Shown piece by piece: positions 1 to 12,900 of a DNA stretch of 64,000 nucleotides (within the stretch, counting starts at the first letter, position 1; each line of letters begins with the position of its first letter). The stretch comes from Acanthopleura granulata. Taxonomy: Eukaryota > Mollusca > Polyplacophora > Chitonida > Chitonidae. The position numbers and the translations under genes are program-made. The notes under the pieces were generated by a model that saw nothing but the letters and a program-made list of their open reading frames with translations, was not told where the DNA came from and ran no database searches. The stretch covers positions 3,975,351 through 4,039,350 of the forward strand of contig JABBOT010000004.1 in the NCBI GenBank assembly GCA_016165875.1, given 5' to 3'.

Positions 1-1264
1 AAGAATGCCAGGCCTCATCCACTTATTTGAAGCAAGATATACTCCTATGACTAGAAAGTCTTTTAATTTTGCAGTCCTGATTTAGTTGATCATTATTCCT
101 TTCTTCTTTTTCCTATTCTCTGTTTCAATCAAATTAACCATACAACTAGCTAAACAAGTAACAAGTAATTGCAAATGAAACACCTAAACAAGTAACAAGC
201 AATGACATTCGAAGTGGCTGAACAAGTAACAAGCAATGACAATCGAAGTGGCTAAACAACTAACAAGCAATGGCAATCGTATGGTTCAGTCTGTAAAGTA
301 TTTTCAAATACACACAGGTGATTAATAAAATCGATCGGACGTATTGACCCTCGGCAGGCAGCATTGATCCTCGGCTTTACCTTGGGCCAATACATCCTGC
401 CTTGAGCCGATTCGTTGGTTCATGGACCTATAACAAGGCCGATATGAAAACAACCATTCAGTAACTTAATATTACTACATAAATTGTATTGGCTATCCTT
501 TATTATATATTATAACATTTTATTTACAGATATGTACAGACTATATTCGTTTTGACCAGAGAGAAAGACAACATGAGCTGAATTTGAGTAAAATTTGCTA
601 ACTAGATACTGAAAAAATCTAAACGCAAAATGCTTGATAACACCAGTACCAAATTTTCATGCCAAAGAACACAAAAATTCTGCAATATATAATACCGACA
701 ACAAAACTTGGTGGACAGAATAGTGTGAGATGGGGAACCTGGTGGACAAAATAGTGTAGGATAGAGAACCTAGTGGGCAGAAAAGTATGGGATCAGGAAC
801 CTGTTGGGCGGAATAATGTGGTAAAAAGCTAAATATTATGCGAAATACAGTGCATTTCATTTTCCATGAACAGAACTGCTGTTACACTATAAAACATACG
901 ATACAAGTAATCACCAAGATACATAAATGAATGATGTTCCAGTGTTGATGTCGACATGACTAAATGTCTGTATTGCAGAAACCGTTATACAATGGCTGAC
1001 AAAGGCGACGGTAAATCAGAATGTAATGGATGCATGAATACATCCGATGCTAGCTGGGTGACACTCTTTTTCTACTTCTTTGCCCCTTAACGCCAAGCTC
1101 AAGAATGTAGTTTTATGGGTGCAGGAATCTGGAGTGCCTTACCTCTTCCGACTTTTGGCAAGTTGCTGATGAACTCATGTGACGTATTGATTTCCACTCC
1201 ATTTGGCCGGAAGACAAGCTGCTTAAGCAGCTCTAACGACGGCCATACACGAGGCTACAGAGCT
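1..1264. other. CLN3 3' flank
   Basis: No gene recognised. Near 180-280 there is a short tandem repeat of an 'aacaagtaacaagcaatg' type unit. Near 700-815 there are about three copies of a ~34-bp unit containing 'gaacctggtgggcagaatagtgtg'-like sequence. Minus-strand AATAAA signals occur at 499-504 and 519-524 and could be the CLN3 poly(A) site, about 1 kb past the stop. Confidence 0.5.
499..524 (-). promoter_or_regulatory. Candidate CLN3 polyadenylation signals
   Basis: Two minus-strand AATAAA hexamers (504-499 and 524-519). They are the nearest canonical signals I see downstream of the CLN3 stop. AT-rich context makes chance occurrence likely. Confidence 0.3.
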
Positions 1265-1484
1265 ACATGTATGCGAAGTTTACACAGTGTGTTGTGAACA
1301 ACAACGACGCCAACTCCTGCACCGGCGATGCATGTTGATATAGAGCTATATTTGGAGTTTACACAGTTCGTTATGGACAGGAATGGCAGTAGCTGCTGCA
1401 ACTGGTGTTACAGAGCTATATGAAGTTTACACAGTTCATTATGTACAGAAATGGCAAAAACTCCTGCTACGGCGATGCATGGTG
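1265..1484 (-). repeat. Tandem degenerate copies of the CLN3 C-terminal coding segment
   Basis: Three further copies of the last ~70-80 bp of CLN3 coding sequence follow the stop codon. The shared anchor TTTACACAG (plus strand) begins at 1279, 1358, 1426 and 1503 (the last is the real exon), so spacings are 79, 68 and 77 bp. Read in their own frames, each copy gives a version of [11 protein letters not shown] ending in a stop: [20 protein letters not shown] and HNTLCKLRIHVAL. The copies lack the upstream VASVADSCG part and lie in the predicted 3' UTR. Confidence 0.85.
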
Positions 1485-1613
1485 CTACAGAGCTATATGA
1501 AGTTTACACAGTTCGTTATGCACAGGAATGGCAATGGCTCCCGCAATAGCGATGCCACAAGAGTCTGCTACCGAGGCCACTGACAAACTGTACTCCCTGT
1601 ACTCGGGGGCGAT
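1485..1613 (-). CDS. CLN3: CLN3 coding exon 15 (stop codon)
   Basis: 129 bp after a TTTCAG acceptor; [20 protein letters not shown] then [19 protein letters not shown] and TAG (1487-1485). Aligns with the [21 protein letters not shown]...LC end of human CLN3. Its 3' portion is repeated three more times immediately downstream. Confidence 0.92.
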   Translation of the reverse strand: MAPEYREYSLSVASVADSCGIAIAGAIAIPVHNELCKLHIAL

Positions 1614-4600
1614 CTGAAATGTAAAGGGTTAAATATCACGTATACGGAACGTCATACCTGAGCGGTATTTTTTAAGCTGAGATTGTCGCGAGGTAGAGTA
1701 ACTTTAATTTAATTCATTGAAGAACCAACTATCCACAATGAACAGCTGAAAAGTGGGTCAGCCAACATCACAAACCAAGCTTTTACAACTGCCAACTCTT
1801 CATGTTGACTTCGGAAAACTATCGATTGCAGCAAGTTGCTGAACAAAGGAAGTTTCGTGAAATCAGTCCCTGGACTCAAGCCTGTGACGTCATTGCCAAT
1901 GCGTCACAGTGACTTTTTCTGATCCTGCATAGGTATTTAATGTCGGATTTGCCATTCCATGCAACACATGATTACAGTTTACAAGACTTTTTTCCGAACG
2001 GAGCATAAAGGTGTGGAAAAAATTGTGCGAAGTCATTAGTGACATAAATACTAAGCAGGATTCATAAAACACACAATACAACCAAAACATCTGACTAAAT
2101 CTGAAAAAAAAAATGTTAAAAATAATAATAAAAAATAAGCAAATGTATTTCTGAGATACAGTTTTCAGTGTTCTTACTGGTGACGCCTATTTCATTCTTA
2201 CAGTTCCCCTGCCTTTCAGCTTCACACCATTTGATTCTACCCAAATATCTTGGTTCACATGTACTCGCAAGAGGATCCACTCTTACACTTTTATTTTCCA
2301 CCTATAATTGCTGTAGTGAAGCAACAGAATTTAAAAATATGATCTTGATCGTATGAAATATTCAGTATGAATGAATGGTTGATTTTTAACGTCATATTGC
2401 ATGGCACTATTCCTGTCAGACGTATATCATGACGACGTTTAGTGTATCCTGCATGCAAGCTATACACACCAAACTCAGTCTTTTCTATAATAATGTGGTT
2501 GAAATCAAATAGCCCTGTCCCCCGAGAGGACGATGTCACAAAAAGTTTTCCCTTCCAGGTGGTGATTTTGTGTTTTATCTTGTCGAGAGCCTTCATCCTG
2601 TGGTGAGCGCACCAACAATCACAACAGTACAATTCAAATGTTGCATATAATTTTAAGGGATCAATGGAAACCAATCATATAATCGTCAAGTAAGACTACA
2701 AGAGCCGTAGTTGGCTTCTGGTCACATTACAATGGACTGCAAAACGGCATTCTTGAATAAACACTTAGCTTTTAACAGTAGCCGAGCATGCGCAGCTTAA
2801 TTACGATATGTGAATATATTGCCACTATTTATGGTGGAAACGCCCGGCATACGCATCACATACGTACATAAACGATTATGGTTGATTAACGGTTGGTTTA
2901 ACCATTCCGGCGTCGACAAGGTCAGAAAACAATATTCGTCTTTGCAAAGTGTACCGGGGACACACGAGTAAAACATGTGGTAAACATTACACAGGTCTGA
3001 ATCGCAATCTTGAATCTTCTTAAGTAGCTGTTAACTGGGAAATGTGCCAAAGTCGGAAACACAAGATTTCTGTTTTTTTTTCTACTTGAAAAGGAAAAAT
3101 GGAGGCTGTTAGAATATTTGACAACAGGGTCAAAGGAGTGATAAAAACGCCCCTTATAGCTGAAGCGTCCCACTCAGATTGCCATATGACTTTACTTCAT
3201 TTAGGGTCACGGCTATGGACAGTTTGAGATAAAAAGTGACTTTGGTCAAAATCAGCAAAGAATAGAGAGGACGACAGAAAAACTTCTTTGGTATAGGACA
3301 GGATAGCATTTTGTCCACGTAACCGGTAAACGCATTGTTATCATAACAATAATGAAAATTTGCCTTACATCTTTTGTCATCTTGTAAAAAGTACTGACGT
3401 ATGCGGACCCTCCCAGCAGTCCTTCAAGTAAGAGGACACCGAATATTATCCATATGCTGTGGATGTAACGAAAGATGACCTGCGTCTGGAGAATGGCGAC
3501 GTTGATTAGCTGCAAGTATAAAATAAACAAAATATTATTATGTGCATTGCGATGAGGTTAATTTTTAATTTATGTAAGTTTTTACACCGATCTCAAGATT
3601 TTCACAAAATCTGTTAAATGGGTTCATTAAACGTTTGATCCAACTGGAAGTAAATCGGTAGATTATGGCCATTTCTGCGAACTTACCGAAATATGGATCA
3701 CCTAACAGATCATTCTGGGCTAAGAAATCAGGGGCATTTGTTGCAAATTTCACTTTGCTTCACCTGACCTGAACAGCATTTGTGCTTTATCAGTTTTAAA
3801 AACAAGATTTTTAATTTGATTCTTGTTCACTTTTTTTTCTTCCTTCTTATGCACATACATAAATAAAAAAATGCTTCAGTTATTCACACAAGTTTCAGAA
3901 ACACAGTTTTCAGATTTCAATTATTATTTGTTGATTCGAATGTTGCTCCTTGAAAACATATTTAGGATAGTGGATGCAATTTCATATTATTATAAATAAA
4001 TCTATGTGTAAATAATACCTCTGTGTAGATAAAAGAAGTACCTGAAGGATAGGTAATATCCACAGTTTGTTTATTTTCACCAGATTTACCGAAGATCTGG
4101 ATATAAAGACTCCCAGTTGATAGTCCACCTGGAACCTAAAAAAGAAATATCCTATGCACTTTTTGCACACTTTTCCGTTAAAAAATAAGGAAGTTAATGT
4201 TTCTATAGTTGCCCTCTTATGCATAATCTACTGCATCTGGTTGACGAAAATGAAATTGAGTGTCGGACGTGGGTCAACGACAAAATATGAGACCTAATAT
4301 TTATAACGAATTGAACTGTAGTCACGCGTTTAAGTTCTACATGCCAAGATAAACAAGTAGGAGAAAGTCCATTGTTATAGAAAAGTTCTCTACTCCAGAA
4401 AGAATGTAATGATTCCCATATATGAAAACAGTTTGCCATCACTACTGCCGGGAAAGGTCACTGAAAGCCTACAGCCCCTTACCATGCATTTTTTTGTTTT
4501 GGTATCAAAGAAGGCTGTGTACCTAGTGTCCTTGTCCCATTTATAAGGAGAGAAATCACCTTGAATTCCTTTAAACTTCAAAACGTAAATAAGGTCTGCA

Positions 4601-7600
4601 ACAACCTTAAGAGGGCTCTTCCCGCTTAAACTCAAGATCCCGAAGCTTTCTAGCCTTTGATTCTTTCCCAGTATACGGTACATATTTTGTGTATGTTTAC
4701 ATAGTGACGTTATGTGCAACTACACAATCCAATGTAGTGTAACATTATACAGCTTATACAGATTATAATTGACACGAACGTGATTTGGCGGAAAGGAGCT
4801 ATTATTATTAGGAAATACTCACCACCTGTACTGCTCCTTTGTCGTCAGCCAAATATCTTTAAAGTACAGAAGCTCGTGCTGAAAAAGCGAAATAGTTAGA
4901 TAAATAGCCTGATATTAAATACTCTATAAATCATTAAAGTCACTTAATAGAAACATTTCTGAATTTAAAAAAGTGAGAGGGTGTGACTTATTAACACCAT
5001 TTCAGAATTCCTTGCAATGTAAATGTAAACAAATTTTGTAAATCTAACGTCTTCGTCAAGAAAAGAGGTTCTCTCATCGACACCAGAGCAGAAATCTGTA
5101 TTGCATCGGTATGCAGTTTTTTCGTTATGCATATTGCACATATATAATTGCATGGAAGAATGGAAATGCAATATGACCATATGCAGTGTGTGCTCACCAG
5201 GCCTTGATTGATGAAGTATTCGGCCAGATATACCACCATCAGAGGGATCATGAACTTCAGCAGGGGCTGGAAAACATGATGATATATAAATTAACAGAAA
5301 AGAATAGTAGATGCATGTGGAAATAAAAGATAAAAATTCATGATCTGGAATAATCTTTAAGATCTGCCATTATTCTGTCTGTACTAAAAGGGTGCTACAG
5401 GAGTGCTACGTTTCGTGATTACCAGCTTGACCACAAATTGGCAGGGCAAAGGCAGGAATGAACAATAAAAAGTAATTTTGGCCTTTGTTGTTTATTCCCA
5501 TCTTTTCGATGACGCTTTGTGGACAAACGTTGTGATCATGCAATACAAGAGTACAGTTTTTGTTTCAGCTTGGACCCTACTCGCCATTGCGGGGGAAAGT
5601 TTATTGTGATAAGCTGAAGGTAAACACTGTCTTCAAGGAAACGTACTCTTAAAATAATACCTTTAATTTGCGGATGGTGCAGTTTCGATGATTTCATACG
5701 TCACAGCACATAAATAACCATGGTACCAAAGCTTGTTGCGAATGCGTATAGAACACGCAGGTGGTGTCTAGCTTGATGACTTAAGTATCTCGAATATGTG
5801 TTCAGAGAAATGTATGGTTTATTTGACTAACCTGCGTAAGACGGACTTTTTCTCTCCACGTTAGAAACCGTCTGAAATCTGCATGCAAAACAGCGTTTAA
5901 ATTCGCGAGTAATCTTACTTTATGATGCTTGTGCTGCTCTTACATACTTGTGAACTGGGAAAATCATGGACATCATGGATTTTTAAAAATGTAAAAGAAG
6001 ACAAAGCATGTCCCCACCCTCGCTGCATATAACAAATCCATGTATCTGCATGTTTTAGATAAATTTTTTTTTCTCCTTGAAAACAATTTAGTTTATTTGA
6101 TAAGCATGTGTTAAGGCTATCTTTCAGCCATAAAAGAATGTGGAAAAAATTAGTTTTTAAAAAAATGGGAATGCTCTTACCAGGATCAGTTTGAGTCACG
6201 CCCTTCCCGTCCCCACTCTTTGTGTGATAACCCCCCGATGGAGGTGACAGCAGCAGGAAGTAACTGTTGATGAAAAATAATCAAGCTAGAAACTTTTACG
6301 CGGAGTAGTGAAATAAACATGTTGAAGCTCATTACCGTAATCCCCTCTCAGCCCAAAACGTCCGGTGTTATTTTTTTTTTTTTACTTCGTTATCGCTTGG
6401 ATATTAATCATTGCAATTGACTCATTTCTCCATCGCTGAGTCATTTTCCCATCGTGGTGCCAAGAGGTACCGGTTTGACCGTCACCATAGTCAAAAATTT
6501 TCTCAATTATACGATGGCGATCAGCATATTATGCTGCAGGAAACGAAGGCGCCCAGATTGATTCACCTACTGTTGATAAGTAAAACTTTAGTACATTTCG
6601 CTCAGTCGTTTAGCGCGCTACCGCAGTATAATGACCCGAAGCCTCCCACCAATGCGGTCGCTGTGAGTTCAAGGCCAGCTCATGCTGGCTTCCTCTCCGG
6701 TCGTACGTGGGAAGGTCTGCCAGCAACCTGCGGATGGTCGTGATTTTCCCCCGGGCTCTGCCTGCTTTCCTCCCACTAAAATGTTGGCCGCCGTCGTATA
6801 AGTGAAATATTCTTGAGTACGGCGTAAAACACCAAATAAATAAATAAATTTAGTACATTTCCACTGTGACACATCTGACATATTTTCACCTAAGTTCAGA
6901 GACTTTCATGTAAGATCACACGAAAGAACACCTTCAACCGCTTGCTGTTATCATGGTCCGGAGAACAATGAAAGAAATGGAACCTTGAAAGCTCCCTGTC
7001 CAAGAAAAGTTCTCAACCCGAGTATGTTGTGATCCAGCCATTACTAAGCACAAACCAATCACATGTCAGCGTTACCTCAGCGCCAGCAGCACGGGGATAA
7101 CTGTCATGATGAGCAGGGTGTTCCTAGGTGAAACACCCGCGGAAGTAATCGCCGCGTAAGATAGTGCCCCGAATACACCCGCTCCACCCGTACCCGACGA
7201 CCACGTGGACACCACATCCCTGTAAATATGAAACAATTCATAATTTTGCTCTAATGTCATAGCTGCTCTGAGCCACTCTTCAGCGCTGTGTTTGGTCAAG
7301 TGACAGGATTACTTGAGGTAAAATCGTAGCGATTTTAATCCAGGCGCGAAAGGTTTTGAATAAGATTTTACAATAAAATACTTCACAATATCCCCGTCTG
7401 TATCAATTCGACTTGCTTTTAAGACACATACGTTTTGACGCCAAAGTAGCTCTTTAAGAGGACAATACTGTGGTTTTCTGTCCAATCTTGGAATGGTGAA
7501 GAATTCTTTAGAAACATTCCTGTGTATACAGATTGAAATGTGGATTACCACTGGAAGGATTTGCTCTTTATAAAGACCAGAGCATATAGAGCAAAACCAG

Positions 7601-9938
7601 GGCAGCGACGATAATATGATATTGGTGAACGGACAGACGTAACCAGTGAAAAACGGCCTTTTGTCAATTTGCCTCAATTAGGGTTTGATTTAAACTCTTC
7701 ATGTAAACCCCTGAACAATAGCAACCTACCCGTTCCACTAGCACAACGATTGAAGCCAAATTGGGTAAGCAGTGCAGCAAGGATAATTGCAATTTATGAG
7801 GCGTCTAGGCATACTCAAATTTAGTCTGTGTACAAAAACTGTGTACAAATCATCAGTCAAAATCTTACAGAGCTTCTTGTGTAAACTTCCTGACAGACAG
7901 ACAGAGCGACAGCTGGAAAAATAAATGTCTTCCAAAATATAACCTTCTTTACAGTCGGTAAAAATTGGATGAAAAAATAGAATGAATAAGACCACTGTCA
8001 TGTAGGTCTGTCAGTGAAAAAAATTCACAAGATTTTACCATAGGTACCAATAAGATTTTAACGTAAGCCTCATAGAGGATCACTCAAGTGATCTGGGGTG
8101 GATCAAGTTTTTTGAGTAGGAAAAGAGGGCAAGACACCGACATACCTGTGAAAGAAAGTCGATAGTCCTAAAAATGTAGGTTCTCCAACACCCGCTCCAA
8201 TACTGGCACATACCACTCCTGTAGAACAGCGGTAATAACTTTTGTAGGGCATGAATTACATAAGCGAGAGTATATGGAAGAAATATCATCAACCAAAGAA
8301 TGCGACTCAAGCTGCAGGTTATTAAATCCGGACTTCTTTCACTTGCACTGCTTAGTTTAGAAGTAATCCATTCGGCTACTTTCCCAAGGCTATGGAGAGA
8401 AATCATTAAGTCATATATGCACAAGCAAGGGCTCATTCGCTTTTTTACTCATTCATAATGTTTAACGGCGTAATTTTACGTTCTCTACGGCATGGCACTT
8501 TGGTAAGGCAGCACTGTAAATAGCCTGCCACATGGATCGTGATATGACCAAATACTGTAGCGCAAATCAACTCCACTCACCATTATGCTAGCCGCATAAG
8601 AGGTGATATATTCTTTAGTGCGGCGTAAAACACCAATGAAATAAATAAATAAATCAAAATGCGATCCAAAAAAGACACCCGTCCTAACCTGCGATGCTCA
8701 GCCACACTACCCCAGCAAAGGCCACGATGAGGAAACTTCCTAGCGCAAACAATACGACGACCGAGACCTTTAGCCTTCGAGAAACAGACACCAATAATTA
8801 CACAAGCAAGAACAGCCAGTTTGTATATCATAGTCAGTTAACCAGCCTTTCGGATAAACACATACACGTGCAGAGAACAAAATAGGATAAATACATAAAT
8901 ACATGTGCAAGAACAATGCGATAAACACATACAGATGCAAGAACACAATGGGATAAACATATACATGTACAAGAACGAAATGGAATAAACACATACATGT
9001 GCAAGAATACAATGGGATAAACACATACATTTAATTACACAAGCAAAAGCAACCAGTTGGTATATCGTGTTCAGTTGACCAGCCTTTCGGATAAAAACAT
9101 ACGTGTGCAAAAACACAATAGGATAAACACATACATGTGCAAGGACACAATGGGATAAACACATACATGTGCAAGAACACAATGGGATAAACACATACGT
9201 GTGCAAGAACAAAATGGGATAAACACATACGTGTCCAAGAACACAATGGGATAAACACATACGTCTGCAAGAACAAAATGGGATAAACACATACGTGTCC
9301 AAGAACACAATGGGCTAAACACATACAAGAACACAATCTAAGTTAAGATATTATATACATCAAAGGAACAATCATTAATAAAAATCCTCGATGATAGATC
9401 CAGGATAAAGGTGTTTGTTGAACATTATTCTGAAAAAGCATTTTAATTAATAAAAAAAAGCTGATTTGTACTTAAAATGCACTGATGAATAGCATGCACT
9501 TATAAAGTAAATATATACTATTATAACCTCATGTACTAACCTATATGAGATTCGTGTTATGTATAATGGAGCTGTCAGCTTTACCATCAAAGTTGGCAGA
9601 ATGTCCGCTAGCAAAATAGTCTGGAAAGAGAAACTGGTACTATGGAAACTCCAACTAACTGTAATCAAACTGTTAGATAGACTGCCTTAGCCTAGACAGT
9701 TGCCATCAACGTTAGTTTGCATGTCATTCATTTGACCAACGCGGTCGCTCTAAGTTCATGTCCAGCTCATGTCCAGCTGTCTTCAACTCATAATGTACGT
9801 GAGAAGGTCTGCCAGCTATCTGCGGATGATCGTGGGTTTCCCTGGGTCTCTGCCCGATTTCCTCCCACCGTAATGCTGGCCGCCGTCATATAAGCCAAAT
9901 TGTTCGTGAGTTCGGGTGTAAAACATCACTGAAATAGG

Positions 9939-9973
<35 letters not shown>

Positions 9974-12900
9974 ACACTTTCTTCAACTATACATTTAGTT
10001 AGAAGTTTAGGTTGTAACATCACGTTATGTTTTTTCAAATTTGGAACCAGTTTAACCTGACATGAGCATCTTCATCCACAATCACTTTACATGTACCAGC
10101 CAGATCATTTTTTGGCTCAAAATGCTATAAAATTAACACCACCGTTCGGAATGATATTATTGGATCAAAACATGTGCAAGAATTTATCCCCTTTATATTC
10201 TGCACCAGTGTTGCAAAATGTCGTCGTTCGCTTTTCTGACCAGCTAGATTGCACCCTCCAAATGTGACTGGATTCATACTGAGAGAACAAGAGTTTTCTG
10301 AAACCAGATAAGTAAAATATTATTCAGTGATTAATTTCACCACGTACTCACTCCGGTTCCAATATGGTTACACTTTAAGAATGATCTGGTCTGGTTCATC
10401 CCTGTCAGATTGGTTGCCCTGACGTTGCCTGAGTTGAGGTGTGACGAACTCTGCTTGTGATTAGAAAAAGAAGACTCACTTTGCACATGTTTAGTAGAGG
10501 CATGTGTTGCAAGTTTTTATAAAGAACTTCAAACACACATATACGGGTGCTTTTCACTAATACTGTCATTGTACATGCAATGTATCTGTATACAACAAGG
10601 CGTTTCGGTATTTATTCTCTAAATATACATAACTATGTGGGAAAGGATTGTATTTACGCCTCATTCTTATGCATATATATACACATAATTGTATACATAT
10701 GTCTAAAACTTTCGATTTATTTGTACGTATGTGCAATTGTTTTGAAATATGTGGAAAAATTTTGCTCATGTATAAAATAGTTCATTTGGTTATATGTACA
10801 AAGGATTTCCACGTAATTTCACATATGTATAAAAATATTTACCTACGTACCATAAACGTTTACATTTCATATGTACAGAAGAATTAGGTGTGTCTGTCAT
10901 CCCCCAAAAACTGGAACGTTTTTGCTCAAATCTTTGCATATTTAGTACAACAATGGACAAAGTGATTACGTTTAGCTATATGAGCAGCTTTTCGGTGCTT
11001 ATTCTTGCAGTAAACGTTAGAATTCTCTTTGGTTCATTTGGCAGAGTACTGGTTCAGGACCACCGAGTTCAGCTGCCTGTGTTACCCACAGAGTAAATCC
11101 CTGTAAATCCCGCTCGAAAGCCCAACGGCCGCCTAAGCATCAAGCGAGGGGCACTACCGATTCAGCCTTGATACACTCCATGCATGGCGCGCAGTTGTCA
11201 GCTATTGAGTTGATTTAACCGTGTTGCGCTTCACAGCGTTAAAACCCAGTGTCTCACCGACAATATGGATATAATTATCACAGAATGAAAAAGAAAAGTT
11301 GATAAGATGAGAAATAAATCATACATTTGTTGAATTTGACGGCGTTGACATTGATTCCTCCGAAAGAATGTCATGAGCAGCGCTCAGCATGATCACATAG
11401 GCGAAATTGTTACACAATCCAAACAACCTGTAGACAAAGATGTAAAATCATAAGCCATTTTATAAATATAAAATTGATCAATTTTGATATGAAAAACAAA
11501 TCGTCTTATTATCAAAAACGATTTATGCATTTGTGGTTCACGAAATGTAACTTCATTTGTCTGTACTTAAGGTACACATCCGTGTGCACAATGTACAAAT
11601 ACACGTTGTTTTCTACAGTACACAAAATGTGTACCTCGAGTACATAAAACAGTTTTTTTTACACTTTGTATACCTGTACTATACGTACACATTCGTTTTT
11701 AGAGGGTACTCTTGACATTTAACGGTTTTATCATTATTTAGAATATACACTTTATGGTGGTATATAACCTATATTATTTTATCGAAAACTCTCCATGTTT
11801 TCTCCCTATTCATTATTTTCATCTGACTGCTGTTTTACGACATCAAAATCATAAGTCATTTAACACAACGGCTTTTAGACAGTGGACCTGTAGGAAATAT
11901 TTTTGGAAGGAAATGTCAGTTTTGAAGTAAAAACTTCTTTTGCAATACAAAAATTTGCCACTTTTGAAATAAGTTCCGGTTTTGAAATAGAAAATTTACC
12001 AGTTTTGTAGTAATCACCCTGATAATTTTTTAAATAATCATGCTAACAATTTTTGAAATAAACCATTTACTAACTTTGAAATAAAAAACGCACTTTCTTC
12101 AAAACTGGTCTATTTTTTTTAAATGAACTTATTTCAGATAAAGTCTCCTTTTATTTCAAAATTGGTTTTTTTTCAAAAATGTCAAATTTTTACTTCATTA
12201 ATGGCTTTTGTTTCTAAAATAGTTGCTTTATTTTATATCCATATTGCAATGTATCTTAAAACAGCTGGCTGTCCATGGGTAAGTCCCATTTCACCAAACT
12301 ATATATGCTGCAATGGTTTTACCCTTGGCATGCTTTTTGGTAATAAAAGCCTGGAAAGTACGGATTTCAGAATGGATTAATTGTGGACGTTTGTTTGTTT
12401 GGAACCATCGCACAACTTCGGCCTTACATAAAACACCAGATCAGATTGTGCAATTTCGACATGAATATAAATTAAATTAAAACGTAAAGCTAAGGCCTAA
12501 TATAAACACATTCACACAAACATTTACAAAATCTATCTGCATACGTCTTGGAAAACTTACCAGAAAGCAATTAGATTCCTTATCTTTCTGTTTCTCGCCA
12601 CTACGTCGTGTTCGCCATCAGGCATGTCGTCTGCAGAAAACAAATATACACCGTTCATTGTTTAATTTATCAAGTGTACATGTATCTCTTTTCTCCATTA
12701 GCCTGTGACAACGGATTATGACCAACTACACTGGATACAGATAAAATGCAACACCAGCTGGAAGATTTTGTCTTATATAAACTGAAATCTGATCTCATTC
12801 ATTTCAAAATACTCACAAACATCAACACTATAAACAAAAAGGAGATAAAAACAATATCTCGACTGTCCCATTAAGCTGTGTCTCCTGCCATGTTTTATTT

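Noticed and set aside
1383..1583. Plus-strand 66-aa frame
   Set aside because: Antisense of the CLN3 last exon and its tandem copies.
8838..9334. Long minus-strand frames rich in Cys/Val/Phe (up to 156 aa)
   Set aside because: They are translations of the ~32-bp minisatellite in a CLN3 intron; three frames are open at once because the repeat lacks stops.
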